A program made the translations under genes and the position numbers. A DNA stretch of 64,000 nucleotides from Gigantopelta aegis (Eukaryota > Mollusca > Gastropoda > Neomphalida > Peltospiridae). Positions within the stretch are counted from its first letter, which is position 1. Each line of letters starts with the position of its first letter. The notes under the pieces were generated by a model that was given only the letters and a program-made list of their open reading frames with translations, did no database searches and had not been told where the DNA came from. Shown one piece after another: positions 47,001-59,000 of the stretch. The stretch spans positions 2,876,696 through 2,940,695 of the forward strand of contig NC_054701.1 in the NCBI RefSeq assembly GCF_016097555.1, read 5' to 3'.

Positions 47001-50000
47001 TGATATTCCGTATTTTCTCAACGTTGTCAATATGTCGCAAAAGATTCTACAGCAGCATAATAAAGAACAACTTTTAAAATTAATAAATATACGTCTTTGT
47101 TATTTGTTTATTTAACGGTGATAAATAATTGTTACAAACATCTCATCTTTGACGGCGACTTCGTTATGAGTCAATCGGACCATCTCGCCCAAGCCGGTTT
47201 TACTGAAATATGCGAGGTTGTCTAATTATTTTTGTGTTACAGAAGCACCTGACAACAGCTGAATGCATGGTTCGAATTACCCGATGGGTCGAACAGACTT
47301 TGATGCACCAACAGTGTTCGAGCCAATGCGAATCTACTGTAATTATCTTGGTCATGTAGCCTCAATAGCTTAATAAATATCTTGTCTTGTCTTGTCTTGA
47401 TCTATTCATATCGTACTGTGGTCATTTCAACATCAATGTAAATAATTTAAATACCTAAAAACATAACAAAAACAACAAAACAAAAACTTTGAAAACATTT
47501 TCTCAAACCTTAATCAGGACTTACCAACTAAAACAAAACCTAACAACTTTGATATTTTCTCAAATGTTAACTGTGACTTACCGACTTCACTCTTGAGCGA
47601 GTCGGCTGTGTCCGCACACCGTACGTATGACGTGTAGTGTCCCCCGAGGATCCCCCCGTGGTGGTTGATCACCGCATACAGGTCATAGATCGGTGGGGCC
47701 TGGTCCGACTGCTGCTGGCCCAGAATAAATTTGGACAAATCAAGGCCTCTGTACATGTAAAAATAAAAATATATAAAAGTGAATATTAAAATAAAAATAA
47801 AGAAAATTTGATAAATAAATATAAAATAAATAAATAGATATAGAAATAAAAATAAATAAAAGTAATGGCTATAAAAATATTGTATGATGATTTGGTGAAA
47901 ATAAGAAATACTTACCGGTCTATAAAAAATTACATTTTTAACACTTGAAACTGGAGACTTAGCATATAGCCGATATTGACTGATAGGCAAAGATATACAG
48001 TAGTAAGCACTAAATCATTCAATAATATTGTTTGTGTTAACAATGAATGCTATTTTCTCAGTGACAAAAAAACTAAAATGTATGTATTTTGAAACAAGAA
48101 ACTGTGACTCACAAAAGCATGACATACCGTGTTGGAAACTGGACCATCTTGTCTCGGTTAGGGTTAGGGTTATATATAAAACTGAATGACATAACGTGTT
48201 GGAAACAGGACCATCTTGTCGATCTTGTCTTGGTTAGGGTTAGGGTTACATATAAAATTGAACAACATACCATGCTGGAAACTGGACCATCTTGTCTCAG
48301 TTAGGGTTAGGGTTATATATAAAACTGAATGACATACCGTGTTGGAAACTGGACCATCTTGTCGATCTTGTCTCGGAAGATAAAGTTTCGGAAGGAGAAT
48401 CTCTTGAGCTGAATGATCAGCGTGTGGGGCACACGCCAGATTGACATCTGTTTGGTCGCCTCTTGGTGTTTCTTACACCGTGGACAATACCTGTAATCAC
48501 AACAATTGTTATTAAACAGGCTCTCAAATTAGCCCAATCAAAGTTTAACTTAATTACCATTGTTCTTCCTAATTGTTGTGTTGTTGTTATTTCCTGATGT
48601 TCCACACATTTACCTTCGCCCCGACTCCCTGTACTCAAAACTATTCTTACCCTCACCCTCTCTCTGTTCACACATACTTGTATGTTCCCTGTTAACTCTT
48701 TAAACAAAAATTGTTGTTTTTTCACTCTGCTAATGGGCCACAATGATGGGAGTGGATAGGATACGACTATTTGATGAGAGCGGAGGGTAGGAGGACCGTT
48801 TGATGATGGGAGTGGATAGGATACGACTATTTGGTGGGAGCAGAGGGTAGGAGGACCGTTTGATGATGGGAGTGGATAGGATACGACTATTTGGTGGGAG
48901 CAGAGGGTAGGAGGACCGTTTGATGATGGGAGTGGATAGGATACGACTATTTGGTGGGAGCATAGGGTAGGAGGACCGTTTGATGATGGGAGTGGATAGG
49001 ATACGACTATTTGATGAGAGCAGAGGGTAGGAGGACCGTTTGATGATGGGAGAGGATAGGATATGACTATTTGGTGGGAGCAGAGGGTAGGAGGACCGTT
49101 TGATGATGGGAGAGGATAGGATACGACTATTTGGTGGGAGCAGAGGGTAGGAGGACCGTATGATGATGGGAGAGGATAGGATACGACTATTTGGTGGGAG
49201 AAGAGGGTAGGAGGACCTTCTGATGATGGGAGAGGGTAGCATATGACTTTGGTGGGAGCAGAGGGTAGGAGGACCGTTTGATGATGGGAGAGGGTAGGAT
49301 ACGACTATTTGGTGGGAGCAGAGGGTAGGAGGACCATTTGATGATGGGAGAGGGTAGCATGACTATTTGGTGGGAGCAGAGGGTAGGACCATTTGATGGG
49401 AGAGGATAGGATACGACTATTTGGTGGGAGCAGAGGGTAGGAGGACCGTATGATGGTGGGAGAGGATAGGATACGACTATTTGGTGGGAGCAGAGGGTAG
49501 GAGGACCGTTTGATGATGGGAGAGGGTAGCATATGACTATTTGGTAGTGGGAGAGGGTAGGAGGACCATTTGATAGTGGGAGAGGGTAGCATACGACTAT
49601 TTGGTGGGAACAGAGGGTAGGAGGACCGTTTGATGATGGGAGAGGGTAGCATACGACTATTTGGTGGGAGCAGAGGGTAGAAGGACCGTTTGATGATGGG
49701 AGAGGGTAGGATATGATTATTTGGTGAGAGCAGAGGGTAGGAGGACCATTTGATGGTGGGAGAGGGTAGGATAAGACTATTTGGTGAGAGCAGAGGATAG
49801 GAGGACCGTTTGATGATGGGAGAGGGTAGGATAAGACTAGTTGGTGAGAGCAGAGGGTAGGAGGACCATTTGATGGTGGGAGAGGGTAGGATAAGATTAT
49901 TTGGTGAGAGCAGAGGATAGGAGGACCGTTTGATGATGGGAGAGGGTAGCATATGACTAGTTGGTGAGAGCAGAGGGTAGGAGGACCGTTTGATGATGGG

Positions 50001-53000
50001 AGAGGATAGGATACGACTATTTGGTGGGAGCAGAGGGTAGGAGGACCTTATGATGATGGGAGAGGATAGGATACGACTATTTGGTGGGAGAAGAGGGTAG
50101 GAGGACCGTTTGATGATGGGAGTGGATAGGATACGACTATTTGGTGGGAGCATAGGGTAGGAGGACCGTTTGATGATGGGAGTGGATAGGATACGACTAT
50201 TTGATGAGAGCAGAGGGTAGGAGGACCGTTTGATGATGGGAGTGGATAGGATACGACTATTTGGTGGGAGCAGAGGGTAGGAGGACCGTTTGATGATGGG
50301 AGTGGATAGGATACCGTTTGATGATGGGAGTGGATAGAATACGACTATTTGGTGGGAGCAGAGGGTAGGAGGACCGTTTGATGATGGGAGAGGATAGGAT
50401 ATGACTATTTGGTGGGAGCAGAGGGTAGGAGGACCGTTTGATGATGGGAGAGGATAGGATACGACTATTTGGTGGGAGCAGAGGGTAGGAGGACCGTATG
50501 ATGATGGGAGAGGATAGGATACGACTATTTGGTGGGAGAAGAGGGTAGGAGGACCTTCTGATGATGGGAGAGGGTAGCATATGACTTTGGTGGGAGCAGA
50601 GGGTAGGAGGACCGTTTGATGATGGGAGAGGGTAGGATACGACTATTTGGTGGGAGCAGAGGGTAGGAGGACCATTTGATGATGGGAGAGGGTAGCATGA
50701 CTATTTGGTGGGAGCAGAGGGTAGGACCGTTTGATGGGAGAGGATAGGATACGACTATTTGGTGGGAGCAGAGGGTAGGAGGACCGTATGATGGTGGGAG
50801 AGGATAGGATACGACTATTTGGTGGGAGCAGAGGGTAGGAGGACCGTTTGATGATGGGAGAGGGTAGCATGACTATTTGGTGGGAGCAGAGGGTAGGACC
50901 GTTTGATGGGAGAGGATAGGATACGACTATTTGGTGGGAGCAGAGGGTAGGAGGACCGTATGATGGTGGGAGAGGATAGGATACGACTATTTGGTGGGAG
51001 CAGAGGGTAGGAGGACCGTTTGATGATGGGAGAGGGTAGCATATGACTATTTGGTAGTGGGAGAGGGTAGGAGGACCATTTGATAGTGGGAGAGGGTAGC
51101 ATACGACTATTTGGTGGGAACAGAGGGTAGGAGGACCGTTTGATGATGGGAGAGGGTAGCATACGACTATTTGGTAGTGGGAGAGGGTAGGACCATTTGA
51201 TAGTGGGAGAGGGTAGCATACGACTATTTGGTGGGAACAGAGGGTAGGAGGACCGTTTGATGATGGGAGAGGGTAGCATACGACTATTTGGTGGGAGCAG
51301 AGGGTAGAAGGACCGTTTGATGATGGGAGAGGGTAGGATATGATTATTTGGTGAGAGCAGAGGGTAGGAGGACCATTTGATGGTGGGAGAGGGTAGGATA
51401 AGACTATTTGGTGAGAGCAGAGGATAGGAGGACCGTTTGATGATGGGAGAGGGTAGGATAAGACTAGTTGGTGAGAGCAGAGGGTAGGAGGACCATTTGA
51501 TGGTGGGAGAGGGTAGGATAAGATTATTTGGTGAGAGCAGAGGATAGGAGGACCGTTTGATGATGGGAGAGGGTAGCATATGACTAGTTGGTGAGAGCAG
51601 AGGGTAGGAGGACTGTTTCATGATGGGAGAGGATATGATTATTTGGTGAGAGCAGAGGGTAGGAGGACCGTTTGATGGTGGGAGAGGGTAGGATACAACT
51701 ATTTGGTGGGAGCAGAGGGTAGGAGGACCGTTTGATGATGGGAGAGGGTAGCATATGACTAGTTGGTGAGAGCAGAGGGTAGGAGGAACGTTTCATGATG
51801 GGAGAGGATACGACTATTTGGTGGGAGCAGAGGGTAGGAGGACCGTTTGATGGTGGGAGAGGGTAGGATACGACTATTTGGTGGGAGCAGAGGGTAGGAG
51901 GACTGTTTGATGGTGGGAGAGGGTAGAATAAGACTAGTTGGTGAGAGCATAGGGTAGGAGGAACGTTTGATTGTGGGAGTGGTAGATGCAATATATGTTG
52001 GCAAATCCAAAGAGTTGGAAATCGTGTGGACTTCGTTCCTCTGAAAGAGCCAGAATTGGTTGAATACTCAAACAGATTCTTACCACGCCTCATCGGGGCT
52101 GAGAACTTCAGGTTCCGTGAACAGCTCCAAACATTGTTCCAGTGTGATATGACTGACCTCTGAAATACAATCACACAAAACCATATTACACAAAGCCGCT
52201 CTGCGTTTCTTTGTATTCACTGTATTTAATATAAAAATATTAATGCTCATTATATGTTGAAAAAATGTGTCATTGAAATAAATCATTTGTTTTGGAACAC
52301 AGAAGTTTTTAATCTATATTATGTACCACAAATATTAGACGAGTTTAAAGTATATTTCTATATCATAATAGCTAATGTTTTTAGTCTTAAGGGCTTAAGC
52401 AGCTATGTTCTGGTGAACAATTAGTTTGACTTTCTAACTGTCCTAACAACATCATTTCATTGTAAATACGTTACCATCTGATGATAATGTCTGCATTGAT
52501 TCATCATTGTCTGCTTCCTGTAACAAATAATAGTTTCAAGCATTAAGTCACAAGTAAAAGATAATGTTTATACAATCACATTAGCATGGTAATAATGGTA
52601 AAAAAATTAATACCATCAAATTAAGATAGCATTCACTATTAAATATTTAACAGAAATAAAAATGTTTATGCTTTTAACATGAACATAATCAAGGTGGGGT
52701 GTTTGGGGGGTGGGGGGATTATTGTCAAATAGAACATATTTCCAATCAAATGAGAACTTTCTGTTAAAAAAACACACTGTTTAAAGGTATGTTATCCCCA
52801 AAGCATCTTTATTTATAACTGCTAACACTAGCTAGGGCTTGAGGCACTGTCGGTCTAGGATCGATTCCCATCTGTGGAACCAATGAACTATTTCTTGCTC
52901 TAGCTTTTGCACCATGACTAAAATATCAAAGGTCGTGATCAATATGTATTATTCCCTCTGTGATATGACTAAAATATCAAAGGTCGTGATCAATATGTAT

Positions 53001-56000
53001 TATTCCCTCTGTGATATGACTAAAATATCAAAGGTCGTGATCAATATGTATTATTCCCTCTGTGATATGACTAAAATATCAAAGGTCGTGATCAATATGT
53101 ATTATTCCCTCTGTGATATGGTGCATATAAAAGATCCATCGCTACTAATGAAACAATGTAGCTGGTTTCCTCTATGTTTGACATCCAATAGCCAATGATT
53201 AATAAATCAATGTGCTCTAGTGGTATTGTTAAACAAACAAAAGTGTAAGGGCTGCTTGAAGAGTTGGTTGTTGTTACCAGTTCTTTAGACTGCACTAAGA
53301 CGTATGACGGCAGTTTGTCGACGTTTATCCAGTCAATCGAAAGGTACTTCCTCAAACTCAGGTCAAGAGGATCGTCATCTGAAAGTAGATACAAGATCAA
53401 AGTTTACAATTTTAATCAATGCAAACTTTTTGTAGTACTTTTCAAGCTAATATGAAATGCACTCACGTTTCACTTTTTCCACACACAAAATATAGATGGG
53501 AGTAAAGGGATAGATAAAATAAGCAACTAATTTTCACAACCTATTGCTAGAGATTTTTCTTACCATAATAAAAAGTTATAGATAGTTCATTAAAAATTTC
53601 ATTTAATCAGTTCATTAACCTTGTGACTACTACAGGCGACGTCACGCCATTCGACATACTGTACATCATATACAGTGCATTCCCCAATTCACATTTCCTG
53701 ACGTTTTGCACATGACACTCACCGGAAATAATAGAACAGAAAACAGTTTAAGTCTGAGTATGGCAGCTTTTGTTTTTCAATGTAAAATACCTGGGAATTT
53801 TTAGCTGAAAAAGTCGTTTTCGTTTAGTATTTTTGATAAATAACAATGGCGGAACGTCGCAGTCATTTTGAGGAATCAATAGCTGATTGTGACAGCTAAT
53901 TTGATAATAGATTTGATCATTTTACCAACAACGAAAATCACCAAATATTAGGATGTGAATCGTAGTTCATTTAAAAAATAAATTCTGGTCAAAAAACTAG
54001 TTACTGGGAATAATGGACATAAATACTGGATAGCTGGCCACAAATGCCTGTAAGTAAACGAGACTTTTTCGATTTTTTGTCTAATTTTAATCAACATTAA
54101 CTGATCTAAATTATAAAAATTACAAAAACACACGAAAATAATTATAATGATTCAAATATGAACTTTATTTTATGTATTTCTAAAATATTTTAAGTGAATA
54201 CATGTGAGCAAAAATTATAAACTTGTACCCAATCAACGTGATTTTTGTCAAAAATTATTCTAGTAGTGTAAAGGTTAACTTCATTTAATAACAGTTCATT
54301 AAAAATCTTTAATTTCATTTATTCAGGGTTCATTAAAACTCTTAATTAACTTCAATCAGTTCATTAATCATCTTTAATTAACCTCATTTAATCATAGTTC
54401 ATTAAAAAGTAAATAATTTCATTTAATCACAGTTCATTAAAAATGTCTTTTCATTTAATCACGGTTCATTAAAACTCTAATTAAGTTCATTTAATCATTA
54501 AAAATCTCTAACTTCAGTTAATCACAGTTCATTAAAAAAAACTAATTAATTTCATTTAATCACAGTTCAATAAAAATTAAACTTAGTTAATGACAGTTCA
54601 TTAAAACTGTGTGATTTGTTCACCTCTGTCGTCAAACCTCTCCCCGTCGGGCCCCTTCAATCCAATGCCCTCGCTGTTGACAGGTTTTATGTAGAACAGC
54701 GGCATGGCTCTCTCCGTCTCATCCACCTGAACCCCTAGCACCGGGTTGGTCGGGATCGACTTCCAATGACCGTTATCCCCTGACGCCGAACAGTCCATAC
54801 ACTCCTCTGGCGTGCTTCCAATCGTAAATATCTTGTCGGAATTGTCATTAGGGGTATCAGGGGTTAAGTTGTCCCTCGTTTCGGCCACGATTTCGTTGAG
54901 AGACAGAGAGTGTGGCGTGCCGTACGAAGAGTCAAGGGAGGCCACACTGCCTGCCATCGCGATCATGCTGTCTGATTGGTCAATATCCTCCGTGTCGTTG
55001 GTCATGTGATCAGTCATCTGTTCCCCAGTCAGCGTGCATGTGCTCGCTGAAGACGATTGGCTATCGAGACTGCTCAGACTGCCACTGGATTGGCTGCCGG
55101 AACTGCTCAGGTTTGAACTGGACGGGCGTCTTGTCAGCTTGTTCTGAACCGGAGGTTGGAACACATCAACAGAAAACCTGCAAACATTTCAAATCTAAAG
55201 TTTATTTTGTAATATTATTTCAGAAACGAGTATGTAACTAAGCTGGGGGAAAAGCAGTCATGGAAGATATTAAAAATGATAAATATATTTAAATAACTAT
55301 CCAATGACCGGAGTAGTGCAGTGATTCAACCTTTTTGTCAGACTGTCCACTTTTGGTGCACGGCCCACATACCTTTGATCATGTTCATTTCTCGTTATTG
55401 CCATGTCAGCTATATTTTCTCATTCCTAAACCCCAACTCCAGCACACTTGGTCTATGATGAGAACAAACACAAAACAATGGCAGCCAACACGATATTTCT
55501 CTCTCAACTTTTAGTTGTCGATATTTTCAAAAATTACATTTTCAAACATAATACTACGACTTGCATAGGAATCAAACCTATAACATAAACATACAGAGAA
55601 AGAACCACATACCAGTTGTTTTGCCATTTATTTATTGCACTCGTTTATGGTGCTCAAGAACATTATACCACAAGACTGTGTAGTGTTCGAGTGGTATAAA
55701 TCTTGCACATTATAAACAAGTGCAAAAAATAACATGGCAAAACAACTGGTATGTGGTTCTGTATTTATTACTTACAACCTTTCTATAGTATAATTAACAA
55801 AAGTTTTATTAAATAATGCAACTTACTTCATTTGGAAAGTTGGTTGAATTTTATAGAATTGATGGAACGCTAAGCATCCTGGCTAGGGACATGGTATCAT
55901 TCCTGGCTAGGGACATGGTGTCATTCCTGGCTAGGGACATGGCATCATTCCTGTCTAGGGACATGACATCATTCCTGGCTAGGGACACGGAGTCATTCCT

Positions 56001-59000
56001 GGCTAGGGACACGGTGTCATTCCTGTCTAGGAACATGTCATTCCTGGCTGGGAACATGTCATTCCTGTCTAGGAACATGTCATTCCTGGCTGGGAACATG
56101 TCATTCCTGGCTAGGAACATGGTGTCATTCCTGGCTAGGGACATGGCGTCATTCCTGGCTAGGAACTAGGCTAGGACATGGTGTCATTCCTGGCTGGGAA
56201 CATGTCATTCCTGGCTAGGAACATGGTGTCATTCCTGGCTAGGGACATGGTGTCATTCCTGGCTAGGGACATGTCATTCCTGGCTAGGAACATGGTGTCA
56301 TTCCTGGCTGGGAACATGTCATTCCTGGCTAGGAACATGGTGTCATTCCTGGCTAGGGATACATGGCTAGGAACATCATTCCTGGCTAGGAACATGGTGT
56401 CATTCCTGGCTGGGAACATGTCATTCCTGGCTAGGGACATGGTGTCATTCCTGGCTAGGAACATGTCATTCCTGGCTAGGAACATGGTGTCATTCCTGGC
56501 TGGGAACATGTCATTCCTGGCTAGGAACATGGTGTCATTCCTGGCTAGGGACATGGTGTCATTCCTGGCTAGGGACATGGCGTCATTCCTGACTAGGGAC
56601 ATGGTGTCATTCCTGGCTAGGAACATGTCATTCCTGGCTAGGAACATGTCGTCATTCCTGGCTAGGAACATGTCATTCCTGGCTAGGAACATGTCATTCC
56701 TGGCTAGGAACATGGCGTCATTCCTGGCTAGGGACATGGTGTCATTCCTGGCTAGGAACATGTCATTCCTGGCTAGGAACATGGTGTCATTCCTGGCTAG
56801 GAACATGGCGTCATTCCTGACTAGGAACATGTCATTCCTGGCTAAGGACATGATGTTATTCGGATGCATGCAAGATTTTGTCACACATATATTCAATAAA
56901 ATATGTTTTTATTTCATTCAGAATTGTCTTTATTACTATAGTAAGATTAAATGGTATGTTATAAAATGTGATTTTGCTTTACAGCCTCCATTCTGACAGA
57001 GCAATGTTCCCAAGGTAACTGTTTTCAAGTGTTTTAATGTTGAAAATGGAATTTAAAATGCCCAGTGATTCGTGAACACAATTTTCACTACATCTTGAGC
57101 CTGACGCTGCACACACACACACACACACGTACGTACATACGTGCACACATACACACACACACACACACGTACGTGCACATACACACACGTACGTACGTGC
57201 ATGTGCATACCTACACACCTGGCATATGCCTCCATGAGTTTACACAGCTTGGAGTAGGTGGCCCTCGACTCTGGGACGCTGATGATGAAGGGACAGCCGA
57301 CGGGCTCCGGGGCCGTGTTACAGCTCATCTTGTGGATCTGCCAGTGATTCTTCTGACACGCCCTGGTCACAGAGGAAAGCAATGTTTGTTTAACAACACC
57401 CCAGCATATTGTAAACCACGACTACCTAGGTGTTAATACACGATTATTTTAACATCTGTCTAGAACAGAATGTTTGTTTATCAGCATCTGGACATATTTT
57501 AGACTTCAACTATTGATGATTTGTGTCTAACACATGATTTATTTCTGTATTTCATCTCAAAAAGAAAAATGTTTAACGACACCTCAGCACATTTTAAACT
57601 ACGGTTATTTGGTGTCTTAACACAGTTATTTTAATACTCGGTCTAGAAAGGAAAGCAATGTTAAACAACACCTCAGCACATTTTAAACTACGGTTATTTG
57701 GTGCCTTAACAGTTATTTTAATACTCGGTCTAGAAAGGAAAGCAATGTTTAACAACACCTCAGCACATTTTAAACTACGGTTATTTGGTGTCTTAACACA
57801 GTTATTTTAATACTCAGTCTAGAAAGGAAAGCAATGTTTATCAACACCTCAGCACATTTTAAACTACGGTTATTTGGTGTCTTAACACAGTTATTTTAAT
57901 ACTCAGTCTAGAAAGGAAAGCAATGTTTATCAACACCTCAGCACATTTTAAACTGTGGCTATGTGGTGTCTAACAGTTATTTCAACATCTCGGCATATAT
58001 ATATATATATATATACACACAAGAGTGAAAACCATCTGCTTCCACATAACATATCCATGTCAGAATAAAAGTATCAGGGTTAATTCTAAAATTGATATAC
58101 AAGTTAAGTATACAGTGGAACCTCGTTAGTCCGGACTCCAGTAGTCCGGAATCCTCACCGTACGGACGTTTTTTTTGCAAAACGAAACGACCACTCAGTA
58201 AAGTTATTCATTAATCCAGATATTCAGCTTCCGGAACCGGACGGTCATAATTCTGAACCAAATGTAAAAAGTAAAGGCAAATTGCTTCGTTTGACTGGTC
58301 GCCGCTGATTGAACATAAAAGTAATCCGCCAATTAACACTCAAGGAATCGACAGAGATAAAATGGCTGCATGGGGTTTCACACCGCAGTTTATTTAACCA
58401 TTCACCTGTGTTTATTTAGTGTTAGTCGGATAAAGCACAAGTGTTCACAAGTGTTTGTTGTTTTTTTAAATATAATTTCTTTGATCTATGACCAGACTGG
58501 CTGTTTTATTTTATGGGGGGGGGAGGGGGGAGGGGGGGGGGGAGTATTTTATTTTTAAAAGTGGGTAACTCTTGATCATACCCTACGGTACCCCATGACC
58601 TCGTTTTGTAACTACCCTCCCAACTTGCCTGTATGATTTAATACTGAATACTGGTCATAATTGTTTTGGTGTCCCAACTCAAGAGTATTGCCAGTCACCC
58701 AAAATAAAGACAAAGGAAACGTCTTTATATGTTATTGCTATCAAAATACTGGCTTGCGACTCTTTCATACGTGGAACAATGCTCATTCAGTTTCACGCCG
58801 GTTTTGAGAGAGTTGTATTTCTGTGCTAGGGGCGGAGGGATGTATCATGTTGGCGTTTATATTATATCAGTAGATATAGCAGAAATGAATTATAATTTTT
58901 CCATTTAATATGTTTAAAATATAATCTGTAAACGTAGAAACTTTAAACTAATAATGATTGTATATAAGTGAGAAACAATATGCATTCCTCAACAACGTAC

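Larger units (their letters stand above)
44460..47345 (+). mobile_element. Degenerate pogo/Tigger-type DNA transposon
   Basis: Transposase remnants with frameshifts lie between weak inverted ends: TCGAACCTACCGG..TCGAACC at about 44488 and, inverted, GGTTCGAATTACCCGATGGG at about 47266; the right end finishes GCGAATCTACTG. It contains a family-B SINE. It lies in the 6.6-kb USP19 intron. Confidence 0.7.

Noticed and set aside
48158..48314. Chromosome end
   Set aside because: TTAGGG runs are only two or three units inside an intron repeat; coding exons continue on both sides.
48730..51621. Long - strand proteins of [11 protein letters not shown] repeats
   Set aside because: Arise from a 60-bp period in an intron between two confirmed USP19 exons; no splice or start evidence.
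54812..55241. + strand frames over 54812-55241
   Set aside because: Shadows of the USP19 Ser-rich exon, which has consistent phases and homology on the - strand.
55816..56996. Long open frames on both strands
   Set aside because: Minisatellite of 21/24-bp units; open on both strands for arithmetic reasons.
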